Assembly: GCA_007713595.1 (NCBI GenBank)
Contig: VMRY01000058.1
Span: forward strand, 1-41,521
Direction: 5' to 3'
Length of the DNA stretch: 41,521 nucleotides
From: Sedimenticola thiotaurini
Lineage (GTDB): Bacteria; Pseudomonadota; Gammaproteobacteria; Chromatiales; Chromatiaceae
The translations under genes and the position numbers were made by a program. Below the pieces are notes generated by a model that had not been told where the DNA came from, did no database searches, and saw only the letters and a list, made by a program, of their open reading frames with translations. Position 1 is the stretch's first letter. The number at the start of each line of letters is the position of its first letter. This document shows, one piece after another, positions 24,688 to 34,132 of this stretch.

Positions 24688-25779
24688 ATGCCATACGTCA
24701 AGCCACTGATAATTATAATATTAGTTGTTTTTTCGTCACTCGTACATGCCGACCGCATAGTACCAAGTGAGCGAGTGGAGTCGCGCCTAATTGTGCGAGA
24801 CGCTCCCGGTGGTGACCGCATCAGCTCGTTGGAACCAGGTCAGTCTGCTGATTATATTGCCAGCGTACCGTATTGGTATGAGATACGGCTTCAAAGTGGA
24901 GCAACGGGGTTTGTCAGTAAGGCTTGGTCCCGTGTGGTTCCAGACCTAACCACCTCGGAAACGTTAAGGCTGGGGAGCTGGAATATTAAAAAGCTGGGCC
25001 ATGGTAATCAGAAAAATTATCCCTTAGTCGCCGGAATTATTGAAGGCCATTTTGACATTCTTGCGGTTGTAGAGGTCATGCAAAAGCAAGGGGGACATCC
25101 TGGATACAACCAGTTACTCGTAACACTAGGATCTGGCTGGACAGGGATTGTCACTGATAAACCGCGGCCGGACACCAGCTCAGGGAGTGCAGAATACTAC
25201 GCGATTCTCTACAGACCCTCGATCATCCAGCCCTGCCAAGGTTGGAGTGGTCTTCGGTATCACCAAGACAATTCCGGTGGTCCCAATGGTGTTGGAGAAG
25301 ACAGATTTTCTCGCGAGCCCGCATATGGCTGCTTTAGGACCGTTGGAAGCACGGGAAGATTCGATTTCATGCTAGCGGCCTACCATGCTCGCTGGGCCGA
25401 AGGCGATATCGAAGATATCCAGATGGAGGTGAAACACCTCAATGAGGTATTTTCCGAAATGAGATCTGCCAATCCCACCGAGAAAGACCTACTGATAGCC
25501 GGCGACTTCAATCTAGTTCCGCTCGACTTAGATGACGCGATCAATATTGAAGTGCCCACCCTGGGTAGCGGCTCAACTCTAAATGGACAGGGCGAACGCA
25601 CAGGGAACTTATACGACCACCTGGTGGTGTTCGACGCAGCCGAGACCAAGGAACTCATTGGTTCAGCAGAAGTGATAGATGTGCGAAACGTCGCCACTAA
25701 TCCACGCAAATTCTTTCAAACAGTGAGCGACCATCTGCCCATCATGGCCAAATTTCGAGTAGGTACCGACGACGACTGA
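24688..25779 (+). CDS. Secreted SH3-domain endonuclease/exonuclease/phosphatase-family protein
   Basis: 363 residues with a signal peptide (about 1-21, cut after HA), a bacterial SH3 domain (about 22-90), and a DNase I/EEP domain (about 95-358). EEP motifs are clear: LGSWNIKKLG, ILAVVEVM (Glu metal ligand), AAYHARWAEG, IAGDFNLVP (Asp-Asn) and TVSDHLPIMAKF (Asp-His). It should cut phosphodiester bonds, probably DNA, in the periplasm or outside the cell. AAGGAGG six bases before the ATG. A decayed copy of its last 60 residues lies at 26.9-27.1 kb. Confidence 0.88.
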   Translation: MPYVKPLIIIILVVFSSLVHADRIVPSERVESRLIVRDAPGGDRISSLEPGQSADYIASVPYWYEIRLQSGATGFVSKAWSRVVPDLTTSETLRLGSWNIKKLGHGNQKNYPLVAGIIEGHFDILAVVEVMQKQGGHPGYNQLLVTLGSGWTGIVTDKPRPDTSSGSAEYYAILYRPSIIQPCQGWSGLRYHQDNSGGPNGVGEDRFSREPAYGCFRTVGSTGRFDFMLAAYHARWAEGDIEDIQMEVKHLNEVFSEMRSANPTEKDLLIAGDFNLVPLDLDDAINIEVPTLGSGSTLNGQGERTGNLYDHLVVFDAAETKELIGSAEVIDVRNVATNPRKFFQTVSDHLPIMAKFRVGTDDD

Positions 25780-25950
25780 TCAGAAACGACCCAAAATCCG
25801 GAGGCTAGGTTAATCTGGGGATGTGTCAATTACGATTGACAATCACTAGCGTATAATAAAGCCTATGTTAAATGACACAGGCTCTGGTAATTGCATCTAG
25901 TTTGATAGCAAGCAATCCGCCCTGTTCGACACTGCGAGGCCCATATCTGG

Positions 25951-26586
25951 ATGTGTGGACGTTACGCAAATCATATCGAGGCCGTGCACGAGTGGCTGGA
26001 GATTCTAAAGGATTGGCCAGCCGGCATCGCGACCGGGTTCAATGTTGCACCGACGCAGATCATTCCGGCCGTTCAGGCACAGGGGACCTTTCCAATGCGC
26101 TGGGGCTTGGTGCCGACCTGGTCGAAAGAGGCCTCCCCCAAGTACGCCACCTTTAACGCCCGTTTGGAATCGGTGAGCGATAAACCGGCCTTTCGCAATG
26201 CCTGGCGCCATTCCCAGACTTGTCTCATTCCGGCGCGGGGTTATTACGAGTGGCGTACTGAGCAAGGGGTGAAGCAGCCTTACTTTATCCACGCGCCAGA
26301 AGATCCAGGATTGTTGGTATTTGCCGGCCTGTGGGAACTCCGCGAGGGGCAATACTCCTGCACCATTCTGACCCGGGAATCGGCCGGAGCGCTTTCACAG
26401 CTCCACAGCCGGATGCCGGTGATGCTTTCACCTGGGGATGCCCGGAGTTGGCTGACCGAGGGTACCGGTGGTGCCGAACGACTCGGCGAGTCAAGGGTGC
26501 ATCTCGATGTGCAGTTTCACGCCGTGGATCGCACCGTGGGTAACCCGCGCAGTCAGGGTGAAGCCTTGATCCAGCCGATCCGATAG
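25951..26586 (+). CDS. yedK: HMCES/YedK-type abasic-site DNA-protein crosslinking protein
   Basis: 211 residues of the SRAP family, which shields abasic sites in single-stranded DNA by a covalent bond to Cys2. All active residues are visible: C2 after Met removal, N69 (TFNARLE), E100 (GYYEW) and H152 (LHSRMP). Length is normal. No clear LexA box lies upstream; TATAAT at 25852-25857 is a possible -10 without a good -35. Plasmid copies could protect single-stranded DNA during conjugation, which is inference. Confidence 0.93.
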   Translation: MCGRYANHIEAVHEWLEILKDWPAGIATGFNVAPTQIIPAVQAQGTFPMRWGLVPTWSKEASPKYATFNARLESVSDKPAFRNAWRHSQTCLIPARGYYEWRTEQGVKQPYFIHAPEDPGLLVFAGLWELREGQYSCTILTRESAGALSQLHSRMPVMLSPGDARSWLTEGTGGAERLGESRVHLDVQFHAVDRTVGNPRSQGEALIQPIR

Positions 26587-26655
26587 CGACTCAACGACGA
26601 TCCAGCAACTGAATATTCTGCTCAATATTTGGATAAATTTTCTGCAGGACACTGA

Positions 26656-26904
26656 TTATTCCGTCGGGGTTGATTCCCCTAATGAGACAGCTGTATTTGT
26701 AGCAACTGACCCAGAAATGCCACCTTTACAACTCCCGCTCTTTATACCCCTGGTAATACAGAAGTCATACTCAATCGTAACACCTCGAAAACCGATGGCT
26801 ATTGGCCTATCGTAAACTCGCCGTAGCCCAACAGAGTGATCACTATAATTGAGTAGCGGATCCACACTAAAAGGGCAAGTCATATAGATTACTGGTACGA
26901 CCAC
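26656..26904 (-). CDS. Doubtful small ORF
   Basis: 82 codons on the minus strand with a plausible middle (PIAIGFRGVTIEYDFCI) but no ribosome site, no known family, and its 5' end overlapping the decayed nuclease fragment of the other strand. It may be debris of another gene. Listed so the gap between yedK and the CoiA-like gene is accounted for. Confidence 0.2.
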   Translation of the reverse strand: MVVPVIYMTCPFSVDPLLNYSDHSVGLRRVYDRPIAIGFRGVTIEYDFCITRGIKSGSCKGGISGSVATNTAVSLGESTPTE

Positions 26905-27061
26905 CTGTTGTTATGCGACCCAACGAAGACCAACGACCTCGTCGGTTCTACAGCGGTGATTGATGTACTAAACGCCGCTACCAATTACTACACTTTTTTG
27001 CACTACACATGATCGCCAACCGATCGTGGCAAAGTTTTTGGTAAGAATAAATAATGACTGA
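26869..27061 (+). pseudogene. Decayed duplicate of the EEP nuclease C-terminus
   Basis: Frame 1 reads WYDHLLLCDPTKTNDLVGST then AVIDVLNAATN, matching YDHLVVFDAAETKELIGSAE and VIDVRNVATN of the intact nuclease at 24688-25779. It stops at 27007-27010; after a shift, DRQPIVAKFLVRINND* continues the match to DHLPIMAKFRVGTDDD. The active-site SDH is now DRQ and no N-terminal part is left. A diverged second EEP gene has been truncated and frameshifted here. Confidence 0.75.
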
Positions 27062-27118
27062 TTGCCATGGATCGGAGCAGAGTGGTTGGTATCCCCTCTT
27101 ACCAAAGCAAGAGATACG

Positions 27119-28207
27119 TCACGAGATACCCCTGTCCTCGTTTGCCTTTGTAGTGCTTCCGATTTTTGGAACAACGGCCAAGGATTTTTCGGCATAATTC
27201 CAGCACCAGTACTTCTTTTCAAGACTTGAGAGATAGGCCGATGTTATGGGCACAACGGTGTATGCCTTATGCCCACAATAGCTACAAATATCACTATGCG
27301 GCTTACGCATGATTTTACAGGCCTCACAGAGATATCCAGACGTGACATTTTGAGCATTTAATTTTTGCACTATATGAACCAATTCTGAAACTCGCTGCAT
27401 TAATCGATCACGCCCAATGCTCACGTTTCCAGCTGCTAACGGCTGTTGATTTACTGATCGGACCTCTGATGAGGATTGTCGCAGCGTCCCTGAATTTAAT
27501 CGGCGTGTTCGCTCATTCTCCTGCTTTGCAAACGCTTGCACTGCAGCCTCAAACTTCGCTTTGAATGACTCTGCCAGTGCTTCTTGGGTAGGATAGTAAG
27601 TCCAACGCTTGCCTTCCAGAGAGCTCAACAAAAGCGATTCCATAAGTAGGCGAAAGCCGGTCTTGTGATTATCAAATAGCAGTTCGATAGGACGCATTTC
27701 AATAACCACATGAGCTAATGCCTGCTCCTGATACACAAATGCCCCTGGAGTATCTATTCCGCCAAATACCAAGGTTACAGCTAAGGTGTATTCGCCGACA
27801 TTTAGTAGTGCAACATCATATGCCAAGTTGCTAAGAAAGTATGGAAATATTATCGAATCGTATTTCAGTCGCTGTTCATCGACAAGAGTCGATGATTGGC
27901 GCAGACCATAGTGGGGTTCATCGAAGGTGAGGTCATAGCTCGGTAGACTGATTTCTCTCGACTCAGAGAGGATTCTTCGTGCCATCCAAAAGATGGATCG
28001 CTGAAAACTGGCTGGACAATAATGCTCATCATCCACGAGTCTAGGTTGATGTGAAAAGTGTTCTCGGTTGATCCCACCTTTTCTCGCCTGCATCGGTACA
28101 TCACAAAATATGCACACACAACCACAGGCGTTTCCGCGCGGGACTTCGTCCACAGAGACTACCCGATTAGTCGCTACATGTTTGGCAAAAGGTATAAGTA
28201 CATCCAT
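27119..28207 (-). CDS. CoiA-like protein with N- and C-terminal zinc ribbons
   Basis: About 362 residues from ATG 28207 (MDVLIPFAKH); a TTG at 28261 adds 18 residues but lacks a ribosome site. The N-terminus is CoiA-like: GNACGCVCIFCDVPMQARKG, then REHFSHQ and a YCPAS segment. The middle resembles the restriction-like fold of CoiA-type proteins but I cannot point to a full catalytic set. The C-terminus has a second Cys cluster, LCEACKIMRK and CSYCGH. CoiA proteins act in transformation; on plasmids and near restriction genes the family is of unknown role. Its neighbour upstream is the RM pair. Confidence 0.65.
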   Translation of the reverse strand: MDVLIPFAKHVATNRVVSVDEVPRGNACGCVCIFCDVPMQARKGGINREHFSHQPRLVDDEHYCPASFQRSIFWMARRILSESREISLPSYDLTFDEPHYGLRQSSTLVDEQRLKYDSIIFPYFLSNLAYDVALLNVGEYTLAVTLVFGGIDTPGAFVYQEQALAHVVIEMRPIELLFDNHKTGFRLLMESLLLSSLEGKRWTYYPTQEALAESFKAKFEAAVQAFAKQENERTRRLNSGTLRQSSSEVRSVNQQPLAAGNVSIGRDRLMQRVSELVHIVQKLNAQNVTSGYLCEACKIMRKPHSDICSYCGHKAYTVVPITSAYLSSLEKKYWCWNYAEKSLAVVPKIGSTTKANEDRGIS

Positions 28208-28409
28208 TTCAGCATCACTTCTTATACATTTAAATGTTACCGGCCTAGGGTAATCCTCCAATATTTAGCTGACGCTAAAGGTTGAATACCTAAATTACAA
28301 CACTAACTTCTGCTTTACTGCGCGGTGGGTCAGCACCAATGAGGACAGCCCTCCTGGTTGTACGATCATAGCCGGCTTGTAGCAAACTCCCCTACCCTTT
28401 TCAGGCGCC

Positions 28410-29150
28410 CTACCCCAACCGCGCAGCTTCAGCAGCGACATGGCCCGCTAGTGTAGCAACAAACGTCCTGAGGCCAGTCATAGAAGACAGCTCGGAGAAC
28501 TTACCTGATTCTGCGGCACTCCGTTCCGCAGTAATGACAGCAGCTGTTGTGTAAAGCTGTTCCTGCACCAAACGCTGGCAAAGCAGGTCATACCGTTTGA
28601 GGTACGAGGCTCCCTTGAACTCTTCGAACACTGGAAAGTGTGGCGACGCATCACGCACCGGCTTACGAGAGCCTGGCGCATCCTCAACCATCATTAGCCA
28701 CCCAACAAATGGACGTGGTTGTTTACCAAACGCCTCCTCTCGATAAGCAGTCCAGAGATCATGTGCCGTACCGATAGCCTCCTCTGTACGGTTATTGAAG
28801 TTGTTTCCGAAGGAAGGGCCAACTTGACTTTTCAGCTCAATCGCCGCAATCAGCTCTCCCTTGCTGATCACGAGAAGATCCCAGAGCTTTGTTGGTCGAA
28901 AATAACCCGGCAGCGTAAGCACCGCGCGCTTCTGGTGAACCTCAGCATCAGCTAACCCGTTTGCCTTGATAATATCGATAATCAAGGCTAAAAAACCGTC
29001 CATGTTCTTTCCAGAGGTGACCCCCGCTCGTTCACCTTGATCGGGCTTCCCTGACTCAACCTGTTTCAGCTTTGCCGCGTTTCTGTTACCCCAAAAAACT
29101 TTCACCGCCTCCCGGGCTTTTTTCTCGTAATTGACTAGATCAAGAGCCAT
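28410..29150 (-). CDS. paeR7IR: Type II restriction endonuclease, PaeR7I/XhoI family
   Basis: 246 residues, the length of PaeR7I. The nuclease core is [20 protein letters not shown] with D91, E105 and K107 (PD-(D/E)xK), and the [16 protein letters not shown] and [16 protein letters not shown] segments are typical of the family. PaeR7I and XhoI cut CTCGAG; the same site is expected here but is inferred. The ATG follows the methylase stop directly (TAAATG), so expression is coupled. No C-protein is seen. Confidence 0.9.
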   Translation of the reverse strand: MALDLVNYEKKAREAVKVFWGNRNAAKLKQVESGKPDQGERAGVTSGKNMDGFLALIIDIIKANGLADAEVHQKRAVLTLPGYFRPTKLWDLLVISKGELIAAIELKSQVGPSFGNNFNNRTEEAIGTAHDLWTAYREEAFGKQPRPFVGWLMMVEDAPGSRKPVRDASPHFPVFEEFKGASYLKRYDLLCQRLVQEQLYTTAAVITAERSAAESGKFSELSSMTGLRTFVATLAGHVAAEAARLG

Positions 29151-30875
29151 TTATTCTCCATTGCCACCTAGGGCAGATCGTTCTTCTTGATTAAGGCCAT
29201 AGAGCTTGAATGTGGCACAGTTGCAGGCCTGTATGTCACGCCTGACAGCGGCATCAATCAACTCTCGGCGTAGTTGCTCGGATACATCTGCCCACGGCGG
29301 AATGCGTATTCTGCGTAAATACTGCGCCTGGAATCGTAGAAAGCCTCCTCGCATTTTGGTGGAGTACGTCGCCACGAAAAGGCGAGTAACAGCGGATAGC
29401 AGCACCGCTTGTAAAGCCCGCAGCTCCCAGTCTTCAGACGTGACGAAATAAAGGTTGTGGTGCGGATACAACTCCCCACCCTCAAAAACGATGTGAGCTT
29501 CCCCTTTAATGTCAGGTATCAATAGCTTTGGTTTTAAGGCCAACGCCGGTGTGATGCGATCAATAGTTCGATACCAACGTGCTGGTGATTTCTTGGCACA
29601 GTGGCGGGTAGCGATAATATCTCGATGAGCTTCAAGGAAACGCTTAAGACGCGGATAATCCTTAAGATCAACGAGCCCGCCGGTTTCAGCAAATGGATTA
29701 ATAACCCCTTGGCCACGCCACTCAACTTCCCCCGATAGGATGTCTTTCGTCATTACCAGCGGTAACTTACGGTCTGGCTCGACATCCAACGAATTATATT
29801 CGCCAATAAACACCCTGTCCGCACCAGTAGCAACGCCAATTCCCACTTTGCAGCCGACCTCTTCCAGGGAAGGAAAATATTGTTCTAAACGGCGGATAAC
29901 AGCCATCTGGTCAGAAGATTCCAACAGCCAGGGCTCAGAACCTTTCATCACACTGGCTAATTCGCGTACGCCACTCTCCTCTTGCGGTAGCGTCGGAGCA
30001 CGAAGCGAATCCGCGAGTGCAGTCAGTGTTGCCTGCTCAATATCAGGGCGGTGTGCAATACGGGTCGCACCTGGATCTTCACGACTGATAATCGTTATTG
30101 CAGGATATGACATCACATCCGATTGAAAAGCGGGGGTATCCACCATATCGACATACACTTTCAGGTGATACCGTTCTGCCACAAGGTTTCGAAGAGGTCC
30201 ACCATATCGGTTCTTCATCCATCGGTCTGCGCAAATGAAACCCATATGTCCCCCATCAGACAAGACAGAAAGCGAACGCTCGATGAAGGGAATATAGATG
30301 TCTGCCCTGTCATACATCGTCTGGTACCGGTTGCGGTACTCAGCCAATAAGGGCCCTGGGATTAACTCTTGACGGACGTAGGGCGGATTACCCACTACAA
30401 AATCAAACTCCCCTTCAAGCGAAGCTAGCAGGAAGTCTCCCCTCGACAACCAGCGATTAGCGATAACAGTCGCCTTATTGGACGCTACCCCCTCACTCTT
30501 GAGGAGAGCTACAACATCGGCATGGGTGCTATGAAAGGTATCGTGGTGAAGCTCTACAGCCCTAATCGCATCACTCAGATCCTCTAAGGCATCCCCATTC
30601 GGTTTTGCAGCCCGCCAAGCTTTTAGCAACCGCATAATAATTGGAAGCAGGAAATCACCCGCGCCAAATGATGGCTCTAACAGCCGCAAATTATACAGAG
30701 GCTGACTCTCGGTATAACCTGCCAGATCCAGGATGAAATTCACAACCTCAAGGCGCGTAAAAATAGCTCCACGTGCTTCTAGCCCACCATTCGTAGCCAA
30801 TGCCTCGGTCGCCGCCGTAATAGGGCAAGCAGGAGCTAAAATGGTCTTCTGGACAACGGTCGGCGTAAATGCCAT
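29151..30875 (-). CDS. paeR7IM: N6-adenine DNA methyltransferase of the PaeR7I-type RM system
   Basis: 574 residues, ATG at 30875 with GAGG nine bases upstream (a TTG precedes it). Motif [14 protein letters not shown] (66-78) binds AdoMet and motif IV NPPYVR (163-168) is the adenine-methylase catalytic loop, in the order of Eco57I/M.PaeR7I-type enzymes. The C-terminal half is the target-recognition part. It protects the host and plasmid from the downstream nuclease. The gene order M then R ensures methylation first. Confidence 0.92.
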   Translation of the reverse strand: MAFTPTVVQKTILAPACPITAATEALATNGGLEARGAIFTRLEVVNFILDLAGYTESQPLYNLRLLEPSFGAGDFLLPIIMRLLKAWRAAKPNGDALEDLSDAIRAVELHHDTFHSTHADVVALLKSEGVASNKATVIANRWLSRGDFLLASLEGEFDFVVGNPPYVRQELIPGPLLAEYRNRYQTMYDRADIYIPFIERSLSVLSDGGHMGFICADRWMKNRYGGPLRNLVAERYHLKVYVDMVDTPAFQSDVMSYPAITIISREDPGATRIAHRPDIEQATLTALADSLRAPTLPQEESGVRELASVMKGSEPWLLESSDQMAVIRRLEQYFPSLEEVGCKVGIGVATGADRVFIGEYNSLDVEPDRKLPLVMTKDILSGEVEWRGQGVINPFAETGGLVDLKDYPRLKRFLEAHRDIIATRHCAKKSPARWYRTIDRITPALALKPKLLIPDIKGEAHIVFEGGELYPHHNLYFVTSEDWELRALQAVLLSAVTRLFVATYSTKMRGGFLRFQAQYLRRIRIPPWADVSEQLRRELIDAAVRRDIQACNCATFKLYGLNQEERSALGGNGE

Positions 30876-31083
30876 CAATTAAACCTCAATAAATCATCGA
30901 AGATACGCTATGTTCACGCACTACCTCGGCAATGCTGCTCGACCAATATGGTCCGGCAACAAGTAACGACACCCAAAGTCGATAAGATACTACGCCTTTG
31001 ACAAGGTAAGACTGTGCAGAGCACCTCGGTAACGCTGTTTCTGAATAGATATTTATCATCATATAATACAGAAAAAGCAGATC

Positions 31084-31099
31084 AATCAAATGTTTGATT
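31084..31099. repeat. AATCAAA-TG-TTTGATT palindrome in the parB-methylase gap
   Basis: Seven-base arms around TG, in AT-rich DNA 210 bases upstream of the methylase start. It could be an operator for the RM promoter. The 489-base gap (30876-31364) otherwise holds the parS-like site at 31126-31148 and no gene I can support. Confidence 0.4.
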
Positions 31100-31125
31100 A
31101 TGTAATATAATCAATATGTTATGTA

Positions 31126-31148
31126 GATAATTCGCAGGTGCGAATTTC
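31126..31148. other. parS: parS-like centromere site, copy 1 (downstream of parB)
   Basis: A 23-base sequence centred on AATTCGCAGGTGCGAATT (31129-31146; palindromic except for the four central bases AGGT). The identical 23 bases occur at 32418-32440 upstream of parB. Placement on both sides of parB is typical of ParB-binding sites. Confidence 0.7.
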
Positions 31149-31364
31149 ACATGTGCCCCCTACCCTCTTTTTGTCAGCTATTCCAACCTTTAACTAGCAG
31201 GTCAGATTGTACATTTGTGTAACAGAGAAACAACATCAAGCTTTTCACACTCAATAGCCTCAGTTGCGAAGCATCTGTGGAGCGCTTATAGAACACCTCG
31301 CCAATAGTTCAGTCTTGATCTATTGGCTCATCCCAACGACCCCACTCCCCTATGGTGCCCATCC

Positions 31365-32342
31365 CTAAATATTCTCTCTCACAGCGTCATTAATCAGACT
31401 TAACAACGCATCCAGGTTACCTTCAAACTTAGGATCTATCTTGATATGCAATCCACTCTTGCCCGATTTTGAAACAGAAAAGGCTTTCTGTTTATCCAGT
31501 GTGTAATCTTTACTAAAATTCACCCCCCCTCCCCTTTTCGGTTTTGCTGCCTCGAGTAGGGCTTTCAGGATCCCTGCCCCATCAAGCGACTGTCCCTTGA
31601 TTGCTTTCGCCCGCTCTAGAACTTTTGGGCGCAGCTTTGAATCTTTCAACAGCGGCGTTAATTTACGCGCATGGGTGACCTTGATGTCAGTGATGTCCTT
31701 GTAACAATCGACCACCTCTTTTGGAAAAGCTGATAACGCGATGTACTCATTGAGCCACGCCTTCGAGGTCTTCATCGCTTCAGCCATCTCTTTCTGGGTC
31801 GAGTAAAGTTGCTTTAAAGCATTGGCATAGAACACGGCACGCTCATAATCAGATATGTCTTTTCGCTGCCTGTTCTCCGCATCAACCAGAACAAACGCCT
31901 GTTGATCCGTCAGACTCTGGACTTCAACCAGATAAGGGACACCCAAATAGGATGCGGTCCAGTGGCGCCGCGTCCCGACGATGATCTCGTAGTCATGGTC
32001 TGGATCGTCAGCGATCTCACGAACAATCGCCGGTATCTGCTGACCCTGCGCCTGGAAGCCTTCTATCAGATCCGAACAATTATCTTCATTGAGAAGATCG
32101 TAACGTCGGTCATGGTCGGCCCAAATCCGACAACGTTTGGGATCAATCTTGAGCTGAACCTTCAGTTCATTTTTTCGAGGCGTTGCGTGCGTTGGCAAGG
32201 TTTCCAACCGATGGCGAAACGCCCCAGGTGTTGTGCGTTGTTTTTCCTCATCAGCATCCTTTGAGTTGCTACTACTTTGCTCATGGACATTGTCCCGCAA
32301 CGCATCCATGAGTCCCTTCATCTTAGATTTTGAGCCGGCCAT
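31365..32342 (-). CDS. parB: Plasmid partition protein ParB
   Basis: 325 residues from the ATG at 32342 (GGAG seven bases upstream); a TTG at 32354 would add four. The ParB domain shows RIWADHDR (about residue 70), VGTRRHWTASYLG (CTP-binding GxRRH, about 123-129) and VDAENRQRKDISDYERA (ENxxR). The KEMAEAMKTSKAWLNEYIAL helix-turn-helix follows. The C-terminus has a beta-rich tail of the RepB/ParB plasmid type. Partners ParA and binds parS. It is 110 bases downstream of parA with a parS-like copy between. Confidence 0.9.
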   Translation of the reverse strand: MAGSKSKMKGLMDALRDNVHEQSSSNSKDADEEKQRTTPGAFRHRLETLPTHATPRKNELKVQLKIDPKRCRIWADHDRRYDLLNEDNCSDLIEGFQAQGQQIPAIVREIADDPDHDYEIIVGTRRHWTASYLGVPYLVEVQSLTDQQAFVLVDAENRQRKDISDYERAVFYANALKQLYSTQKEMAEAMKTSKAWLNEYIALSAFPKEVVDCYKDITDIKVTHARKLTPLLKDSKLRPKVLERAKAIKGQSLDGAGILKALLEAAKPKRGGGVNFSKDYTLDKQKAFSVSKSGKSGLHIKIDPKFEGNLDALLSLINDAVRENI

Positions 32343-32417
32343 ATTCGTCTCCAATTTTGTCGAAAATACGCAATCAATAGAAATACGTTTTTCATATATA
32401 CATCATATAGTTATGGT

Positions 32418-32440
32418 GATAATTCGCAGGTGCGAATTTC
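32418..32440. other. parS: parS-like centromere site, copy 2 (between parA and parB)
   Basis: Exact repeat of the 23 bases at 31126-31148, with core AATTCGCAGGTGCGAATT at 32421-32438. It lies between the parA stop (32452) and the parB start (32342), so bound ParB could also affect parB expression. Confidence 0.7.
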
Positions 32441-32451
32441 CACATATATCC

Positions 32452-33621
32452 TTACAAAAGTCCCTCTTCTCGCAACACCTCGGCATGGGAGGGCCAGGAC
32501 TGGCGGATAAGCAGCAAAAGCTCCTCGTTCGCTTTATTGAAATGATTAACCGCCCGCTTCCATGTTTTCCGGGGAACACTATCAGGCAACACTTCATACA
32601 GACTACGACCATACATGCCGGCACGATCCAGTGCGGCAGTCTTCGTCACCGAATGGCGCATCAAGGTATTGCCCATCACTTCGGGAAGCAACTCCACCAA
32701 TTGCTGCTGTGTTTCGGAATTCATATCCAGGCGCGTCACTAGCAAGCGCACAAACTTGTAGTCAACCTCACCAAAGTGACGCTGCAGCGTCTCTACTACC
32801 TCGACCAACATTGAGAAAAACGCACGAGTGGAGAAAATATCGTAGAGCGCCGGCGGAGTGGGGACCACCAACGCATTGGCTGCCTGCATCACACTCAATG
32901 AAATCATTCCCAGTGCCGGTGGAGGGTCAAGTAGGATCACATCATAGTTTTGCTCTATGGACTGCAGGCCAAGTAATAACCGGAGGAGGGCGGTTGGATT
33001 CTTGTTAGCCTCAACCGCCAGTCCATACTCGGCGTTGTAAAGCATTAGGTTGGACGGAATCAGATCCAGTGAATCCCAATAAGTCTCCCGAATCGCATAG
33101 GCAAGTGAAGATTGCTCACCATCGAGGAGCGGTAGAAGCGTATTTGAAACGTTGACATCATCATCAGGGACATAACCAAAAGCGGCGGTTGAACTGGCCT
33201 GCGGATCGCAGTCAACCAACAGTACCCTTAACCCATGCTCGGCCAGGTACTGAGCCGCATGGACGGTGGTTGTGGTTTTTGCAGACCCACCCTTAAAGTT
33301 GGAGACGGCAATCCGGATCGGATCATCACCAGCGCCGCGACGAAGGCGGGTTCCGAACACTTCCCGCGCACGGTTGATATCGGCCAGCGTATACCCTGTT
33401 CTCCGGCCATCCGCCAGCGTCTCCCGCGGCTGGAGCCGGCCTTCTTTCTCGGCCGCACGTATCGTATGATATTTCCGTCCGATGAGAGGTTCCGCTTCCT
33501 TCATGGTATAGATCTTTGGTGCCATCTTCCCAGGTTTGGCATTAATGTTACGATCATTAATGGCCCGGATTAGCCGATGCATCCGTTCGCTTAAATCCGA
33601 CAACGTCGATAATGATGTCAT
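32452..33621 (-). CDS. parA: Plasmid partition ATPase ParA (type Ia, with HTH)
   Basis: 389 residues from the ATG at 33621 (ACGGAG six bases upstream), which fits better than an upstream in-frame start at 33681. An N-terminal MerR-like helix-turn-helix (about 38-90: YTMKEAEPLIGRKYHTIR) is joined to the ParA ATPase: deviant Walker A FKGGSAKTTTT (about 110-120), VDCDPQASST and ILLDPPPALG. Type Ia ParA both moves plasmids and represses its own promoter. AT-rich palindromic elements at 33640-33720 are the likely operator. Confidence 0.92.
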   Translation of the reverse strand: MTSLSTLSDLSERMHRLIRAINDRNINAKPGKMAPKIYTMKEAEPLIGRKYHTIRAAEKEGRLQPRETLADGRRTGYTLADINRAREVFGTRLRRGAGDDPIRIAVSNFKGGSAKTTTTVHAAQYLAEHGLRVLLVDCDPQASSTAAFGYVPDDDVNVSNTLLPLLDGEQSSLAYAIRETYWDSLDLIPSNLMLYNAEYGLAVEANKNPTALLRLLLGLQSIEQNYDVILLDPPPALGMISLSVMQAANALVVPTPPALYDIFSTRAFFSMLVEVVETLQRHFGEVDYKFVRLLVTRLDMNSETQQQLVELLPEVMGNTLMRHSVTKTAALDRAGMYGRSLYEVLPDSVPRKTWKRAVNHFNKANEELLLLIRQSWPSHAEVLREEGLL

Positions 33622-33720
33622 GAAGTACTCCGTTAGGTGATGAGTTACGTAATTAACTAATATTGGCGAATATTCACACAATAACTAACGAAAAACAAAA
33701 AATAACGTAAATAGCATTAT
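33622..33720 (-). promoter_or_regulatory. parA promoter/operator region
   Basis: AT-rich stretch with TTACGTAA at about 33645, AATATT-GGCG-AATATT near 33659-33674 and a second ACGT-containing element near 33705. Such short repeats before type Ia parA are bound by the ParA HTH. Exact -10/-35 elements are not certain. Confidence 0.45.
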
Positions 33721-33758
33721 TGGGCATGAATTCTCAAGAATGGCGAAGCTCAATAAGA

Positions 33759-33791
33759 GGGGCATAGAGCCCCAAAAAAGAGGGGGGCTCT
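33759..33791. repeat. Overlapping alternative hairpins
   Basis: GGGGC-ATAGA-GCCCC (33759-33773) shares its right arm with AGAGCCCC (33766-33773) / GGGGCTCT (33784-33791). The two stems are mutually exclusive, an arrangement found in attenuators. No coding region is clearly linked. Confidence 0.4.
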
Positions 33792-33904
33792 CGAGGCTGC
33801 AAACGAGTCAAGATTGTATAGATCGGCGGGTAGGAGAACGCACAAGGCATGAGAAGGCGTAAAAAGGAGAGTGCCCGCCGGCCCTTACTTGTAGACGCTT
33901 TTTG

Positions 33905-34062
33905 GTGAGCGATTAGCGAACCGGTTTTATTGGTTGTGTGAGCCAGAGGCGAACACTCATTAAAGTATTTATTTTGTGGTGGCTGTGAATTGGATAAGTG
34001 GTGGAAGGTACGGGTGAACGTAGTGAACCTATTTGGATTATTTCTGTGAGTCGGAGACGAAC
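33905..34062. repeat. Three degenerate 17-bp direct repeats GTGAG-N7-CGAAC
   Basis: GTGAGCGATTAGCGAAC (33905-33921), GTGAGCCAGAGGCGAAC (33938-33954) and GTGAGTCGGAGACGAAC (34046-34062), with a weaker GTGAAC-GTAGT-GAAC near 34014-34027. Similar gtgagcgaagcgaac-like words occur in many intergenic regions, so the function could be trivial; here they sit beside the origin. Confidence 0.5.
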
Positions 34063-34132
34063 AGTCCTTAGAAGATGTTGGGAAAAGAATGGAGATTGGA
34101 ATTTCGTATCTAAATTTATTTAGAGAACGGAA

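Noticed and set aside
25835-25857. TTGACA near TATAAT upstream of yedK as a promoter
   Set aside because: The spacer is only about 10 bases, too short for a standard sigma-70 promoter; no alternative -35 is convincing.
30886-31089. 67-codon minus-strand frame upstream of the methylase
   Set aside because: No ribosome site and no recognisable sequence; likely the untranslated leader of the RM operon.
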